DNA of 64,000 bases from Symsagittifera roscoffensis (Eukaryota > Xenacoelomorpha > Acoela > Convolutidae): the NCBI RefSeq assembly GCF_963678635.1, contig NC_087064.1, positions 26,578,189-26,642,188 of the forward strand, given 5' to 3'. The position numbers and the translations under genes were made by a program. Of the stretch, positions 20,424 to 32,430 are shown piece by piece. Numbering within the stretch: position 1 is the first letter of the stretch; each line of letters begins with the position of its first letter. Below the pieces are notes generated by a model that saw only the letters and a program-made list of their open reading frames with translations, was not told the DNA's origin and searched no databases.

Positions 20424-20767
20424 GTATGACAGATTTTTGATCTTAAGTGTTGGTATGAACATTTGGAACCTTCCAAAGCAGTGCTTCTAAACCAATGAGA
20501 GTTTAAATTAGCTAAACTTAACTCTCTAGTTACTTCAGTTACTATCTAGCTAGAAATCACTCCTAATAGTCTCCAAAAACTATGGAACGAATCCACAGAT
20601 GCTACCTACCTACACAGGGCTAACCAAAATCGAATGCATTTGTAAAATAAGATTTGGACGACAAACTAGTTAAATTGGGTTCAGTAATATTAAATGGCAG
20701 AATAATGTTTCTTTTTTTGAAAATTCACTCTTAGTTACTTCATAAAACTCGGTGACTCGATTTTCAG
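20424..20767 (+). other. Intron 1
   Basis: 344 bp, GT…AG, no features seen. Confidence 0.6.
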
Positions 20768-20924
20768 CGATGGTTCCCGCACTCCTCTCTCGGGCGAGTC
20801 GAGTGACAGTGAGGCTGCTGCGTACCTGGATTTCAAACTTGAGACGGAGGACGGACAGCCTGGCGAAAGCAGGAGGGAGAGACTGAACGAGCTGAACAAG
20901 TGCTGGAACAGCCTCCAGGCACAG
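20768..20924 (+). CDS. Spectrin-repeat protein, exon 2
   Basis: Acceptor GATTTTCAG, donor CAG/GTGATT. Entering in phase 2 it reads DGSRTPLSGESSDSEAA, an acidic Ser-rich linker, then a helix ending RLNELNKCWNSLQAQ. That W-x2-L pattern is typical of a spectrin-repeat helix C. Exits in phase 0. Confidence 0.75.
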
Positions 20925-21094
20925 GTGATTTAGTTGAACCTAGCTAGTCAGCAGAAATCATCAAACTTTTCAGAGACATTTCTGAACAAAAAATTAGTAC
21001 TCTTACAAGGATTTGATTCAGGGTATGTGAAAAAAATGCGAATTGGTAATAATTTGTTTTTTTTTCTTTGTTTGCTCGATTTGTGTTTTCACAG

Positions 21095-21295
21095 ATGGAC
21101 GCACGGCAGATTGAACTGATGGAGGCGCTGCAACAACAGCTGGACTACCAACGGGTTTTGGGTGAAGTAGAGAGGGAATTGGCCGACAACACAGCCTCCA
21201 TGGACACTCTTGACTCCCTTCCGCTGGAAGAACAAATTGACACTTTGGACTCCAACTATGAGAAGCTTCTAGCACTTCAGCCGAGGTTAATGGAG
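21095..21295 (+). CDS. Spectrin-repeat protein, exon 3
   Basis: Acceptor TTTTCACAG, donor GAG/GTAGGT; 67 codons, phase 0 at both ends. Fully helical, heptad-like (MDARQIELMEALQQQLDYQR…). It continues the helix of exon 2 into the next spectrin-type repeat. The following intron holds the inserted gypsy element. Confidence 0.75.
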
Positions 21296-21555
21296 GTAGG
21301 TCGTCTGATTAAACTCAAAAGAGTTGTCGAAACTTAAATCGAATTGTAAGTATAAATAAAGCGAAAAAATTATGGATCGTTGTTAGAAAACACGAAGTCT
21401 ATGTTTTGGCTGAATAAAAGTTAGAATGAAATCTATTTCGATTGACTATGATTTTTGATGTTGAGTCGTCTGTCTAAATGAGAACTAAGAACTTTTCACT
21501 ATGCCTTCCTTGCAAAGATTTCAAGTAGAGCGAAGTCCTAGTAATTGAATTCCGG

Positions 21556-21887
21556 TGTCATGAGGCGACCTTCGGTGCCTCACTCTATTCTAGTTATTTA
21601 TGTATATCTTATATAACTATGTCTTATTATCTATCCATTATAGTGCAGTAATTTGATTCAAGGACATATCTCACCAGTCTATTCGTCTGTCACTTTAGAA
21701 TGTTGAAATGCCACTTGCGAAAGCCTAAGGTGTGAAATCTAGTCAAGAAAGTTTTGTCAACTCATATTCAATTTGGAAACTATAACTCTACATTCATTAT
21801 TCTACTCTATCTATTTATATATCTTATTTAATGCAGTATTCGATTTTTACAAACAAATTTTCCCTTCACCATCAGAGGGAAATGTCA
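21556..21887 (+). repeat. Left LTR (332 bp)
   Basis: Starts TGTCATGAGG and ends AAATGTCA. It differs from the right LTR by a small number of substitutions (for example GGTGCC/GGTACC, TGTTGAAATG/TGCTAAAATG). TATATAAC near 21608 could be a TATA element. Confidence 0.95.
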
Positions 21888-23150
21888 TGGCGCAGCCAGC
21901 AGTTCCTGTGAATGAAGACAGGACTGACCTACTCGGAATTCCCCCATTTTGGGCTAAATCATCGGTTAACCCACCATTTATTTGGGAGACATGGGTGGGA
22001 CAATTTTTTTGACCATTAGTCTAAAAGACAATATCTCGCCGGGGAGGTGTTAGTTGCCCCAGCGGAGTTGTTGGATGAACCTTACCCGAAGCCGGAACCT
22101 CCGGGAATCGATGAGAATGCAGCAGACGTCGTTAGTAGGACTCTTCGAATTGCAGCAGCGAATAGAAGAATCGATGAGTACAACGAAGAAAGGAGACAGA
22201 AAGGCCCACATATCGATCATAATTGGTATTATCATGAGGCAGAGGCGCGTCTGAAATCTAGACTCTTTTTCTCATTGGGAAATGAGGGAAAGAAAAGATT
22301 CTTGGATTCTTATCCCCATCAGGACCTAAATACATGCTCCTTCATCGATTTTCACAAATATTGTGAAGATCTTTTCAAGGCAGAGCGAGATTATACAGTC
22401 GAACGAATCAAGTTGTATAATACAATTTTTATGCAGGAGAATGATTCGTTTTCCTCATTCTACGCACGACTTAGCGCTCAATTGGCTCAATTGGCGTTGT
22501 GCAATTGGCCGATAGAACAAGATAAAGCTACCTTAAAGCACTTGTTTATTGGTCGCATTAGGGATGTAGAGGTCCAACGTCAACTAATCAGGGCGAAAGC
22601 CAACCTCGACGATACTCTGCAATTGGCATTGGAGAATGAAAAGGGGGCCAAGACGTCGGAGCAATTTCAAAAGTTACTACCACATAACAACTCGTCCTCG
22701 ATAAACGCCAGTTCTATTCGGGTCAAACAAGAACCGACTTCTTCGGTACAGCAGTTCGGGAACCAAGGAAACAACGGTCGCGGAGGAGGCCCAAACCGTT
22801 CCAATCAACGCCAAATTCAGAACAAGCCCTGTTACTTCTGTGGTAACCCATTTTCCCTCGAGCACCGCCGGTCGTGTCCGGCCAGAGAAGCTACTTGCAA
22901 TGCATGTAAAAATAAAGGCCATTTTGCCAAAGTATATAACACCGCAAAGCGTCGCGTTAACTTGGTACACCAAAACGATACATCTTCCGATCAAGAGTGC
23001 AACTTCATTGACGTAAATGATAATAGTGAACCGGAATATGGAGTTATGGCGGTAGACGTCGTACAGATCAACAACGTAGAACTCTTGAAGGCAGAGGGAG
23101 GAAAACCGAGGAGCCTCAGTATCCAACTACGATCCGGTAACTCTTTTTTT
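21887..23150 (+). pseudogene. Gypsy gag remnant
   Basis: An ATG at 21887, using the last LTR base, opens MAQPAVPVNEDRTDLLGI; the frame breaks near 22006 and is regained before 22047. The main ORF (22047-23189) has a capsid-type helical domain (FSSFYARLSAQLAQLA), a basic Asn/Gly linker and two zinc knuckles near 22830-22960. The first is irregular (CYFCGNPFSLEHRRSC). In the second (CNACKNKGHFAKVY) a Tyr stands where the last Cys belongs. The protease frame takes over at about 23150. Confidence 0.85.
21888..21897 (+). other. Primer-binding site
   Basis: TGGCGCAGCC immediately after the left LTR, the place and TGG start expected for a tRNA 3'-end primer. The tRNA species is not identified. Confidence 0.6.
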
Positions 23151-25552
23151 ATGCTACGGTGGACACCGGTAGTCCCGTTTCATTCCTGAACAAAACGGCG
23201 GAAACACTGTTGAGACGGCTTCCAGAGGCAAAGTTCAAGGACGCCGAGAGATATCCATTAGGTGTCGCATACGTGGAATACAACAAATAACCAATCAAGC
23301 TATTTGGTTCGTTAGAAATTCCGATCGCGTCAAAGAGATGGAAGATCGACAACCCGTGCTTCATGGTGTCCGAGAATCGAACACGGAACTTGCTCGGGTT
23401 AAACCTTCACGGACAATTGGCAATTGAAACTATCCAACGAGAGCCAACAGAAGTGAATTTCGCGGAGGATGTGGAGGAAATGGACCCAACCTCTAAGTTC
23501 TGGAGGGACCACTTTGTGAAAAGCTACCCTAATGTGTTCAGCAGACTGGGGAAGTCGGAAAGCCATAAAGTGTTCACTAACTTTAAGGACCCTTTGATAC
23601 CTAGACAAGTTAAAGGCCGAAAAGTCCCCATTCACATACAAGACCGAGTCCCGGCCGAGATTAAAAAACTAATCAAGGATAAACACATTGAAAAACTGAA
23701 TAAGTGTACCACATACAATTTTATTGCACCAATAGTACTAACTGCAAAAAAGGACGGGTCGATAAAACTAGCACTTAATGCTAAACCAATGAATGCCCAA
23801 ATCTGGCAGAACAAGTATCAAATGCCTAATATGCATGAATTGATTGACTCGGCGGCTCAAATCATCACTAAGGACACACCTGGAAAAGTGTGGTTTACAT
23901 CTCTTGATCTCAAATATGCTTTTAGTCAGTTACCTTTATCGGACCTAACCAGTAGTCATTGTAACTTTAGTATTTTGTGTGGATAAGCAACAGGCACGTA
24001 TCGATTCAAAACCGGTTTCTACAGATTGACGGATATGCCCACGGAATTCCAGAAAGCGATGGACTGTACCCTACAAGGATTGGAAGGAGTCATATGTTAC
24101 CTTGATGATATACTGGTGGTCACTAAAGGAGGAGTTGACGATCACAACCTTCTAGTCGATAAAGTCATGGAACGACTGAACGATGAAGGATGGGCGCTGA
24201 AACTAAGAAAATGTGAGTTCTCAGTTAACAAGTTTGTCTGGTTAGGGTACGAGATCGATGAATCTGGTTACGCTCCGTAGTTCTCAAAAATCGAGGCTAT
24301 CAAATCACTTATGCCACCGAAAACTCTTAAGAAACTAAGATCATTTATGGGAACTCTCAATCATCTCCAACGTTTCATTCCATACTTGCATAAGTATACG
24401 GTCGCATTCCGAACATCATCGCATTCCGAAAGCGGAGAATAAGAAATCCTTTTTTGTGGGGAGAAGAGCAAGATACAGCTTTTCAGAAAATTTTAGGAGG
24501 TGGCACCAAATGTCTGGGCCCCGATAGCGTTCGCCTCTAGATTTCTAAATTCAGCAGAAACCAAATAAAGCACTAATGAGTTAGATCTTTTAGCCATTGT
24601 TTGGGCGTGCGAACATTTTAGTACATACTTACTTGGTAAACGTTTTGTCATCTTAACTGATCACAAAGCGAATATCTCAGCACTCAATGAAACGTATGGC
24701 AAGAAGTCGTATCAGTCGCGACTCTCTCGTTCGGCGGATCGCCTCATTCCTTGTGATTATGAAATTGAACATGTACCGGGTTCGTCCCTGGGCATTGTAG
24801 ATTACATGTCGAGACACCCGACATTTAAAGCTCATTTACCGTCATCGCATGACGAATTCTTCGTCATTAAATCAATTCAGGCCTTTCATAATGGCTTAAA
24901 CTCAACCCGCATTCCATTTAGATCAAAAATAGTGCCTGTGGGGCAGGTATCAAATCATTATCGATTTCAACCAAGCAAAACGTCCGGTGACATTGTAGGT
25001 GATATTCGTCACCTCTTAACTAAAGCGGTTGACAAATCATCTATCGACTCATTTGACCAATCAGATTCTTGCAACCAGTTAAGCTCGTCGTCCATAGAGG
25101 GCGTCGCGTTTTCTAACCAAATACCAAACCAATCACTAGAGGATAGGTTAATTTCTAGTAACGATATCTCGTCGCTAGAGGGCGTTCAATCATGCTCTCA
25201 GATAATCAGCCAATCAAAGGCTAGTATGCAAAATCGTGGTTTTATATTCTCGTCGCGAGAGGTCGACTTTTCATGCTCCAATCCGCTCGACCAATCACAG
25301 CCTCGTATGCAAATGAGATACGCTAAACCAGAAGTTTGCGAGAGAAATCATTGTCTCCGACCTTACATCTCAAAATCAAGTTACGATATGAATACCTCGA
25401 AAAAATTTTCTCAAGACTCTAATCTGAATAATTCCAATACATCTTTTAATACCATTGATCTGGCAAACAACACGATTGAACAAGCAACTCTCCTTAACTT
25501 TGTCGAAAACTTTAGTACAAGCTTCCCTAACTTCCGCACTCCTAGTCATTAG
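23150..25552 (+). pseudogene. Gypsy pol remnant: protease, RT, RNase H
   Basis: One frame (shared by the ORFs at 23363, 24026 and 24806) reads VDTGSPVSFLNK (protease, D-T-G at 23162-23170) and later NLLGLNLHG. The RT motifs are KDGSIKLALNAKPMN, WFTSLDLKYAFSQLPL, FYRLTDMPTEFQ and YLDDILV (catalytic DD). RNase H TDHKANISAL lies near 24660, followed by VDYMSRHP. TAA stops near 23288 and 23984, a TAG at 24278 and further stops and gaps to 24570 break it. From ~24830 a Ser-rich tail of no recognised family continues to 25552. Inactive. Confidence 0.85.
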
Positions 25553-25579
25553 AGATACGGACCCTCAAGAGCTAGCTGC

Positions 25580-28020
25580 ATGAATCGCCCAAGCCGAGTT
25601 GATCAAGTACGGACCCGAAATCTGGCCAGGCTGAAATACTCAAAAGACCGCTTTGTGGTCGCTCGTGGACAGTCCGCAGGAAAGTGCCTGGCTCAATTCC
25701 TGGACAATTACCGGAGGCAGAGACTGGCAAAGAAGGCCCGACAGGAAGCAGTGGTCAGGATGGGAGTCAATGTCATCAACAACCATAAACCCTTGGTCAC
25801 GCGAGATAAGAGGAAGTTGTCGGCCTCCCAGGACTTTTTGACGTCGACCTACTGGGGGAGCTCGCAGGAGAAGACACGTTCCTAGGACCAATAACAAAAT
25901 GAGGGCGTACATGGCCCAATTCTGGACGAAGGCGGCGGTTGTAAATAACTGTCCTGATAGACAATAAGGTGGCCATACCCGAGCAGCTAGCTACGGAGTG
26001 CCATTCTGACTCGCCTTCACCGGTGGCCTCCTGGACAGGCGGCTATTATGGATGCGTCAGAATACATCTGGTGGCCGTTCCTCAATCGTCAGATAGTTAA
26101 TGTCTGCGAAAAATGCCCGGAATATACTCTATTTGGTAAGAATATCAAAACTTCAACAACTTATAACTCTGCTAAGCCACTACCACCGTTGTCAGCTCCG
26201 AATCAAAAAATCCAACTTGTATTGCGGGCCCGATAATAGATGATAAAGAGGGGAAGATTTAAGACCGTTTTTCGAAATAACCTGCGAAACAACGAGTGCG
26301 AAAAAAATAGAACTAAAACAACGAGTGCGAAAAAAAATAGTCAAATTCTTAAGATCATACATTCGTAATCATGGCATCCCGGAAATCATTAGAACGGATC
26401 ATTAGTTCTGGATTCAAATCTGATGTTGTTAATGAATTTTGTAAAAGTAGAGGCATAAAACATGTCCTCACAGCGGTGGGAGATCATCGAAGCTGCGGGC
26501 TGGTTGAACGGTCAAATCAAACTATCAAACGGAAGTAAGGAACCGAAAGATTAGATCCTAGTTTTAAAAACTTGAATTCAACATTACAACAAATCGTTGA
26601 CGACACTCGAAAAACAAAACATGCTACATTAAAAAAAAATCTCCTTTTGAGCTACACTACGGGAGAAAACCTAATACGGAATTCTCAATAGCATGTGATA
26701 ATGTTGTTCGTTCTCCTTCTTCACCGCAAGGACTGGAAAGGAACCTCTTAACACCGGAGCAGCGGTCGAGTCAGGATTACAGCCGGGATAGGGCAAAACT
26801 TGTGCCGAGAGGAGCTTCACATAGTCCGGACATTCCCTTCAAGTTCAGACCACTTTTTGGAGTGGGCAGTAGGTTAGCGGACAGCCAGACATACAAGGCC
26901 CTGGAGAATCTTGCTAAGGTGGCGAACACTTGGAGCCAACTGAAACGCAATGTGCAACCGCAACAGGGACGCGAACTTCTTCGCGAACTAGCCGCACGAA
27001 ACAGTGACCTAGCTACCTCATTAAAGTCCTGAATCACGAAGGGGACACTCCGATTCTACGATCACGTTAGAGACCCGCCGGTGCCGGCTTTATCACATTC
27101 TCAGCGAGTGAATGTGTCGTCTTCAACGAGGCCAAAAAGACTCTCAAAGACACGTAAATTAGAAAATCTAGTTTTCCAAGACCCTATAAGAGTCAAAATT
27201 TTTCGAAAAGTGCTTGATCGGAACTCTGGAAAACCTCTATTCAAACTAGCTAAAATCAAGATCGTCCGTATTACGGACCACACTTACATTACCGACAAGG
27301 GAAAAGTCTATCGAAAAAACCATCTAAGCTTAAGACATAATTTTAACTCCCCTGAGTTTTCAGCTACGCCTGGCACAGTTGGAGAAAGACTCCAAAGACG
27401 GATTGCCCTCCGGCCTCACCCTCAACAGTCTGCTTCACCGGTCCAGCGACAAACCAGCGAACCTTCCAGAGGCAAGATGATAGACTTTACTGCGGAGTAG
27501 TCAAGTGAGGACTCGTTGATCACTAGACCGCAGCTCGAGTTAGTTGAGGCACCCGGATCGGCGCCACAGAGCGCAGCTCAGGCGAATGAATCACCACAGA
27601 CAACCACAATGCCGCTAACCACCGCCACAGCACCAGCCTCGTCGGAGGAAATTTTGGCGACGCCTCTTGAACCGTCCGCTCAATCGGGGCCACAAACGTC
27701 TGGGAATGTACAATAAGAAGAGGTTCAGGGCGCGGCTACCACAGAACCTACTGAAGCCGATGAACAGGCGAGGAGCGAATCAACCCGGTCTTCTGGACGC
27801 TCCAAGAAACCACGAGGTTTTTCGGCGACCCTCTTGGCCACTGTCAAGAGTATCACGGAATCAGAGACTACCGAGCCATCGCCACAAACACCAGCCATAG
27901 AGCAGACGCCTATTACCACCATTTGTCCCGATCGGCTGAAAAGGAGGTCAATTGCCTTTCCCGAGGACGAAAGATCAAGCTACCCCTTCAAGAAAACACG
28001 AATTGAGGAACCTGAAAAAT
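25580..28020 (+). pseudogene. Gypsy integrase and C-terminal remnant
   Basis: Strongly decayed. Near 26048-26170 an H2C2-like zinc-binding end is visible (WWPFLNRQIVNVCEKCPEY). Near 26350-26520, in shifting frames, lies an integrase core (RNHGIPEIIRTD, then SGFKSDVVNEFCKSRGIKH and LVERSNQTIK). At 27081-27500 there is a chromodomain-less basic tail with KIVRITDHTYITDKGKVYRKNH. The Pro/Ala/Thr-rich ORFs at 27516-28020 are probably the degraded C-terminus. No intact catalytic domain. Confidence 0.7.
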
Positions 28021-28169
28021 AACTCTTAAACCTGAAACTCGCTCAAACTTTACCATATTCACATAACTGTTAGATTGCTATTCGACTTTCAGCAGGTGCG
28101 ATAGTGGATTAAGATGTAAATCTGACTAATCAAAAGTCAAAAATTTATGCTTCGATAAATTTTTCTTTC

Positions 28170-28181
28170 AAGAGGGGGAGA
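28170..28181 (+). other. Polypurine tract
   Basis: AAGAGGGGGAGA directly before the right LTR, the plus-strand primer position of LTR retrotransposons. Confidence 0.8.
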
Positions 28182-28513
28182 TGTCATGAGGCGACCTTCG
28201 GTACCTCACTCTATTCTAGTTATTTATGTATATCTTATATAACTATGTCTTATTATCTATTCATTATAGTGCATTAATTTGATTCAAGGACATATCTCAC
28301 CAGTCTATTCGTATGTCACTTTAGAATGCTAAAATGCCAGTTGCGAAAGCCTAAGGTGTGAAATCTAGTCAAGAAAGTTTTGTCAACTTTTATTCAATCT
28401 GGAAACCATAACTTTACATTCATTATTCTACTCTTTCTATTTATATATCTTATTTAATTCAGTATTCGATTTTTACAAACAAATTTTCCCTTCACCATCA
28501 GAGGGAAATGTCA
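28182..28513 (+). repeat. Right LTR (332 bp)
   Basis: Same ends and length as the left LTR; followed by the target duplication TCCGG. Confidence 0.95.
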
Positions 28514-28669
28514 TCCGGAAATACATCTGAGACCAGTATTACAATGTTTTTTTTTGGTCATTATAGGCCTTCTTGCCATGTGATTTAATTAGAATCGAGA
28601 TCATTTTTCAAGACAAATATTGCTTCTTTGTCGTGAATGCTTGAATTGGCTTAAAGAGTTTTTTTCCAG

Positions 28670-28867
28670 GTTTCTGAATTAGCAGACATGATTGCTGACG
28701 ATGAGGGCGATGTGGACTTGAATAATCTTGATGGAATCGCTGGCGGCGATGAAGAAACGATGTTGCAACCGGGTCCAATTTCGGAACTCCAAGCACAAGT
28801 GGCAGACTTGACGAAGCGGGTGGAATCAGCTATTACTGAAAACCGAGAGCGTGCAAGAAAAGCGTCT
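28670..28867 (+). CDS. Spectrin-repeat protein, exon 4
   Basis: Acceptor TTTTTTTCCAG, donor TCT/GTGAGT; 66 codons, phase 0. An acidic linker (DDEGDVDLNNLDGIAGGDEE) is followed by a helix (ISELQAQVADLTKRVESAI). First exon after the gypsy insertion. Confidence 0.75.
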
Positions 28868-29051
28868 GTGAGTGCTGGAATCCTAAATACCTTTTCTTAA
28901 GCATATCAACAGAAATACAGATTTATTTACCTCAAAATTGCTAGGCAAGAGTGGCAGATGAATAGCGAGAAAGACGCGATTATTCTATTCGACTAAGTCA
29001 TTTGAATTCCAGATCAATTTATTTAATTTATTGTTTTGTTCTTTTTTAAAG

Positions 29052-29216
29052 AAACTACTGAAAGAGGACCGAGAGAGGAGTGACGGGCAACAGAAGTTCG
29101 ATGCGGAATTGGACAATTTAGTCGCTTGGTACAATGAGTCATTCGACCAGATCACGGCCGAGGTGTCTGTAACCTTCGACCGAGCCATACTGAAAGAACT
29201 ACTGGAACATTCAGAG
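29052..29216 (+). CDS. Spectrin-repeat protein, exon 5
   Basis: Acceptor CTTTTTTAAAG, donor GAG/GTTAAT; 55 codons, phase 0. Helical; the motif FDAELDNLVAWYNESFDQI has the W-containing helix A of a spectrin repeat. Confidence 0.75.
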
Positions 29217-29441
29217 GTTAATATTTCATGAGTTAATTCAAAGTCTTGTTCACATGAAAGTTTAAAATATAAAATAATAATTTGGTGTTTTTCCTTTGGT
29301 CCACAATGTTGTCTTTAACTAAAAAGCCCTAAGGAAGACACGTTTTTTCAGCTAGTTAACTTTGATTGCTTTTTATTTTGTTATTATTTGCCGAAGACTT
29401 TTGCTTAAATTTTTTAGGCTCTGTAAGTTATTGCTTTGTAG

Positions 29442-29579
29442 GTTATCGAGAATGGGAGTCGCATCCGCAAGAGACTAGCAGAAGAGATGCTGAGAGAAGG
29501 AGGAGCACCCAATGAACAGGGAAAGTCTCACTTGGAAGAAATCATTTCACAGTTCGGGGAACTTACAGAGCTAGCCAAA
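29442..29579 (+). CDS. Spectrin-repeat protein, exon 6
   Basis: Acceptor TGCTTTGTAG, donor AAA/GTTGGT (weak). 46 codons in phase 0 (VIENGSRIRKRLAEEML…), helical. The 3' end is the least certain junction in the gene. Confidence 0.65.
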
Positions 29580-30668
29580 GTTGGTGTTGTGTTCTTGTAT
29601 TCAAATAATTTTCAGTTGAAATAGTTTTCCTGTATCGCAAAGTTTTAGCAGTGATAAGATTTTTATCCTGAATTGTGCCTTGAAAATAGTTCAGTTACAG
29701 AAACAACAGCCTGGAGTATGGCAGCATAGGCCGATCTAAATAAGAACATTCAATTAGCCTCCGATGCCTTTGCTGAATCTGTATATTTCAGATAATTTTT
29801 TCTTGCAACTAAAGTTAATTAGATGAAACGGACCTTTTTTTGCTCCGCTGTTGATGAAATTTTTTCGGCTCGCCATCTTTCACTTTGTCTAAATATTTAA
29901 TTGAAGTTAATTTGATCTTGTCACTAGGAACATAAACAAAGAAAGAAAGTTTATTTTTCCGATAAGTAAATACATTCATTGACAGGATATAAATTAAATT
30001 CATCAGAAGTTCTCATCAGAAGGAACAACTTAAGAGACCATGAGGGTCAACTAATAGCTGCCCTTGAATAGCACATCAATGATAGACAGCATCATGAAAC
30101 AAAGGAAAGAAATCGTAAAATGAAAAAAAAAAGAATATTGCTTACTTTTTTTCAATACATCTTAGTTGAAACGCGAACTATGTTGAGTGGGTGATGTCAG
30201 GGAGGATTAGAGGGCGTGGGGTTTGCGGATGCCCCTCAAGGGATTCAAACCCCCTCAGCAACCAAAGCCCCCCCCCCCCCCTTGGTTTTATTTTTGACAT
30301 CCATTTTTGGGGACCAACCTTGAGATTTTTCTAAGAAGTGCCCAAAAACGATGCAGAAAATTTTGTCGAAATAGGGTCCTTATGGTCTTCTGAGGGCGCT
30401 CGGAAACCAATTAAGTTGGCCCAAAAGGTCAAAAAAATTTTAAATGTCCCCCATTTCAACAAAATTCGCCTAGATGCGACCCCTGGGTGATGTATTAAAA
30501 TAGGTCGCAGAGTAATATTTTAACAAAAACTATCCTAGTAGCATGTACAATTGACTGAAAATGAAATGACTTTATTATGCATAAAAGTTCTCAAATTTAA
30601 TACATGCACTACTCAAATGGTTCTCAAAATTGCCGTCTATTATAATATATCACCGTTGCTTGTTCCAG
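29580..30668 (+). other. Intron 6
   Basis: 1.09 kb, no gene. Contains a run of C (about 13) near 30268-30281 inside a GC-richer patch (30190-30480) that stands out from its surroundings and may be an unclassified repeat. Confidence 0.5.
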
Positions 30669-30863
30669 AAAAAAGTGGTTGACCTCGGAGTGATGTTGCG
30701 TCTGTGCATCAAACAAGATGAGGACATCGAGTCTATCCAGAGCCAGGTGTCCAATCTTCAGAAGTGGCTCCAGTCGAGACAGAACCCGCCAGATCTTCTT
30801 CTGCCTGCAGTGATCGGATCAGAGATATCTGCTGCTGCACGCGACACAGAAGCCATGCAAAAC
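30669..30863 (+). CDS. Spectrin-repeat protein, exon 7
   Basis: Acceptor TTGTTCCAG, donor AAC/GTAAAA; 65 codons, phase 0. Helical, with SIQSQVSNLQKWLQSRQ resembling spectrin helix A (xxWL). Confidence 0.75.
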
Positions 30864-31475
30864 GTAAAAAATCGTAACGCTTGCAACATTTCTCCAACGT
30901 GCAAATCACTCCGTCGTGGATTTCTTTCACCACAATGATTTCACCGTTTATAACAGAAACAAGGATTATTGGGCCACGCATAACCGTACCAACGATATTA
31001 CTAACCCAACTAAAACTGACTATTTTTTTTGTCTCGACCCAGGTGATTGGCTCTGAAACGATTTTTCTGTCTTCCTTATAATTCTAATTGATTTTTAAAC
31101 TAACAATGTTTTGATTTCTACCAAGAAAGTTTACTGCAGAAATCTATTGATTGGAACTGAAAGTCTTACTAACCGTGGAAAATTCTCAAGATGACATATT
31201 GTGGGGTGTTGCGATTAGAATGTGTGCCTATTAGCATGTGCTAATTTTTTATATTAGAGTGTGGGTTCAGATGAAAAAGCCTTGAGTTCAACTAGTTTCA
31301 GAACACCCTCGATTTATTAATTAAATAAACATTTTTTGCCTAAAAAATCGGCCAAGTGCACGTTGATGAAAATGGCAAATTTGAGTAAACAAAATTTGAC
31401 CTAGTGAGTCTTAAAACTACATGTTTTTACATGGGCATGCCAATCGACACACATGCTAATAGCCCGGTGGCGTCT

Positions 31476-31849
31476 CTCATGATGGAGGGACCGAATGTTG
31501 GATTTTTTTTTCATTTGTTTTCAGCCAATCGGATTGAGTATTCAACAATCTCAAAAGAAATCTCGAAGAAAGCGAATAAATCCTGGCCATTAAAATTGTT
31601 ATTGACCGATTAGAAAACAAGCAGATACATGAATTTCAAATATTGCGAAATCGAAGTCAGATTTTGGCAAAAACCTAAAATTAATTCAATAAAAAATTAA
31701 ACAAAAAATTTTGTTCATCTGCGCGAATTGTACAGCAAAGCTTTGCTTTGCTACTATAATGCATTTTCTGTTACTAATGACTTCGGTTTTGTGCAATACG
31801 AATTCTGATTGGTTAAAAGTTTTTCATCATTCGGTCCCTCAATCATGAG
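31476..31849. repeat. MITE-like inverted repeat
   Basis: 31476-31497 (CTCATGATGGAGGGACCGAA…) pairs with 31828-31849 at 21 of 22 bases, and a weaker CCAATC pair lies just inside. The target duplication is not clear, so the class is unknown. A further short inverted pair (…CTATTAGCATGTG at ~31218 against CACATGCTAATAG at ~31450) adjoins its left side. Confidence 0.5.
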
Positions 31850-31944
31850 AATACCCCTCACCCGTCCCCGTATCTAATTCTTTTTGGTTTTATTTTTTTT
31901 CACTAACGTCGCTTCGGAAATAAAACATCCGAAGATTTTTCATT

Positions 31945-32045
31945 TCTTTTTCAGTTCAATTCAGTTCACTTTTTGCCAGAAAGAAGGCAAACTCCACTAT
32001 CGAACAGCGAAAGTGTGAAGTCATCGAAACACGTGATCGAAATAC
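31945..32045 (+). repeat. Unclassified intronic repeat, copy 1
   Basis: Core AAGGCAAACTCCACTAT followed by CAGCGAAAGTGTGAA and CACGTGATC. Close relatives lie at 32250 and 33925. A second shared block (ACTCTTCCAA, TTTAGGTTTCAAG) follows at 32057 and recurs at 32550. Confidence 0.6.
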
Positions 32046-32249
32046 CTGCCTGATGACTCTTCCAACTGTTTTTTTTAGTTAGGTTTCAAGTTTTTTTAAT
32101 CGGGCTTCTTTCAAAAAAAGAGCCCGGAAAATTGTGAAAAGTGCGCGAAACTTTGCAAATGATTTCTTTTTTCATTCATGCGTTCTAATATTTCATTTTT
32201 CATTCATGCCTTGTCGTGAAAGAACATGTGTGAAAGAGCAAAAACATAC

Positions 32250-32430
32250 TCTTTTTCAATTCAGTTCATTTTTTGCTAGAAGGAAGGCAAACTCCACTAT
32301 CAAACAGCGAAAGTGTGAACTTATCAAAACACGTGATCAACTTTTGCTTTTGAAATTGGATTTTAATAATCAGATCTCACAGCGAAAAATTTATTTCCCT
32401 ATTGATCCATTTTTCTCAAATTAGTTACTT
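32250..32430 (+). repeat. Unclassified intronic repeat, copy 2
   Basis: Same core as copy 1. It extends into a CAGATCTCACAGCGAAA…TTGATCCATTTTTCTCAAATT tail that copy 3 also has. Confidence 0.6.

Larger units (their letters stand above)
21556..28513 (+). mobile_element. Ty3/gypsy LTR retrotransposon inserted in intron 3 (6958 bp)
   Basis: Two 332-bp LTRs (TGTCATGAGG…AAATGTCA) lie in direct orientation, with a target duplication TCCGG at 21551-21555 and 28514-28518. A TGGCGC-type primer-binding site directly follows the left LTR and a polypurine tract precedes the right LTR. The internal gag, protease, RT, RNase H and integrase remnants are in gypsy order. It lies in the sense direction of the host gene, and the remaining host intron is only about 410 bp. 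Many stops and frameshifts show it is dead. Confidence 0.95.

Noticed and set aside
20167-20462. Minus-strand ORFs opposite exon 1
   Set aside because: Shadows of the plus-strand coding exon; splice-consistent frame is on the plus strand.
30268-30281. C13 homopolymer as a structured element
   Set aside because: Single tract in an AT-rich intron; probably polymerase slippage or sequencing uncertainty.
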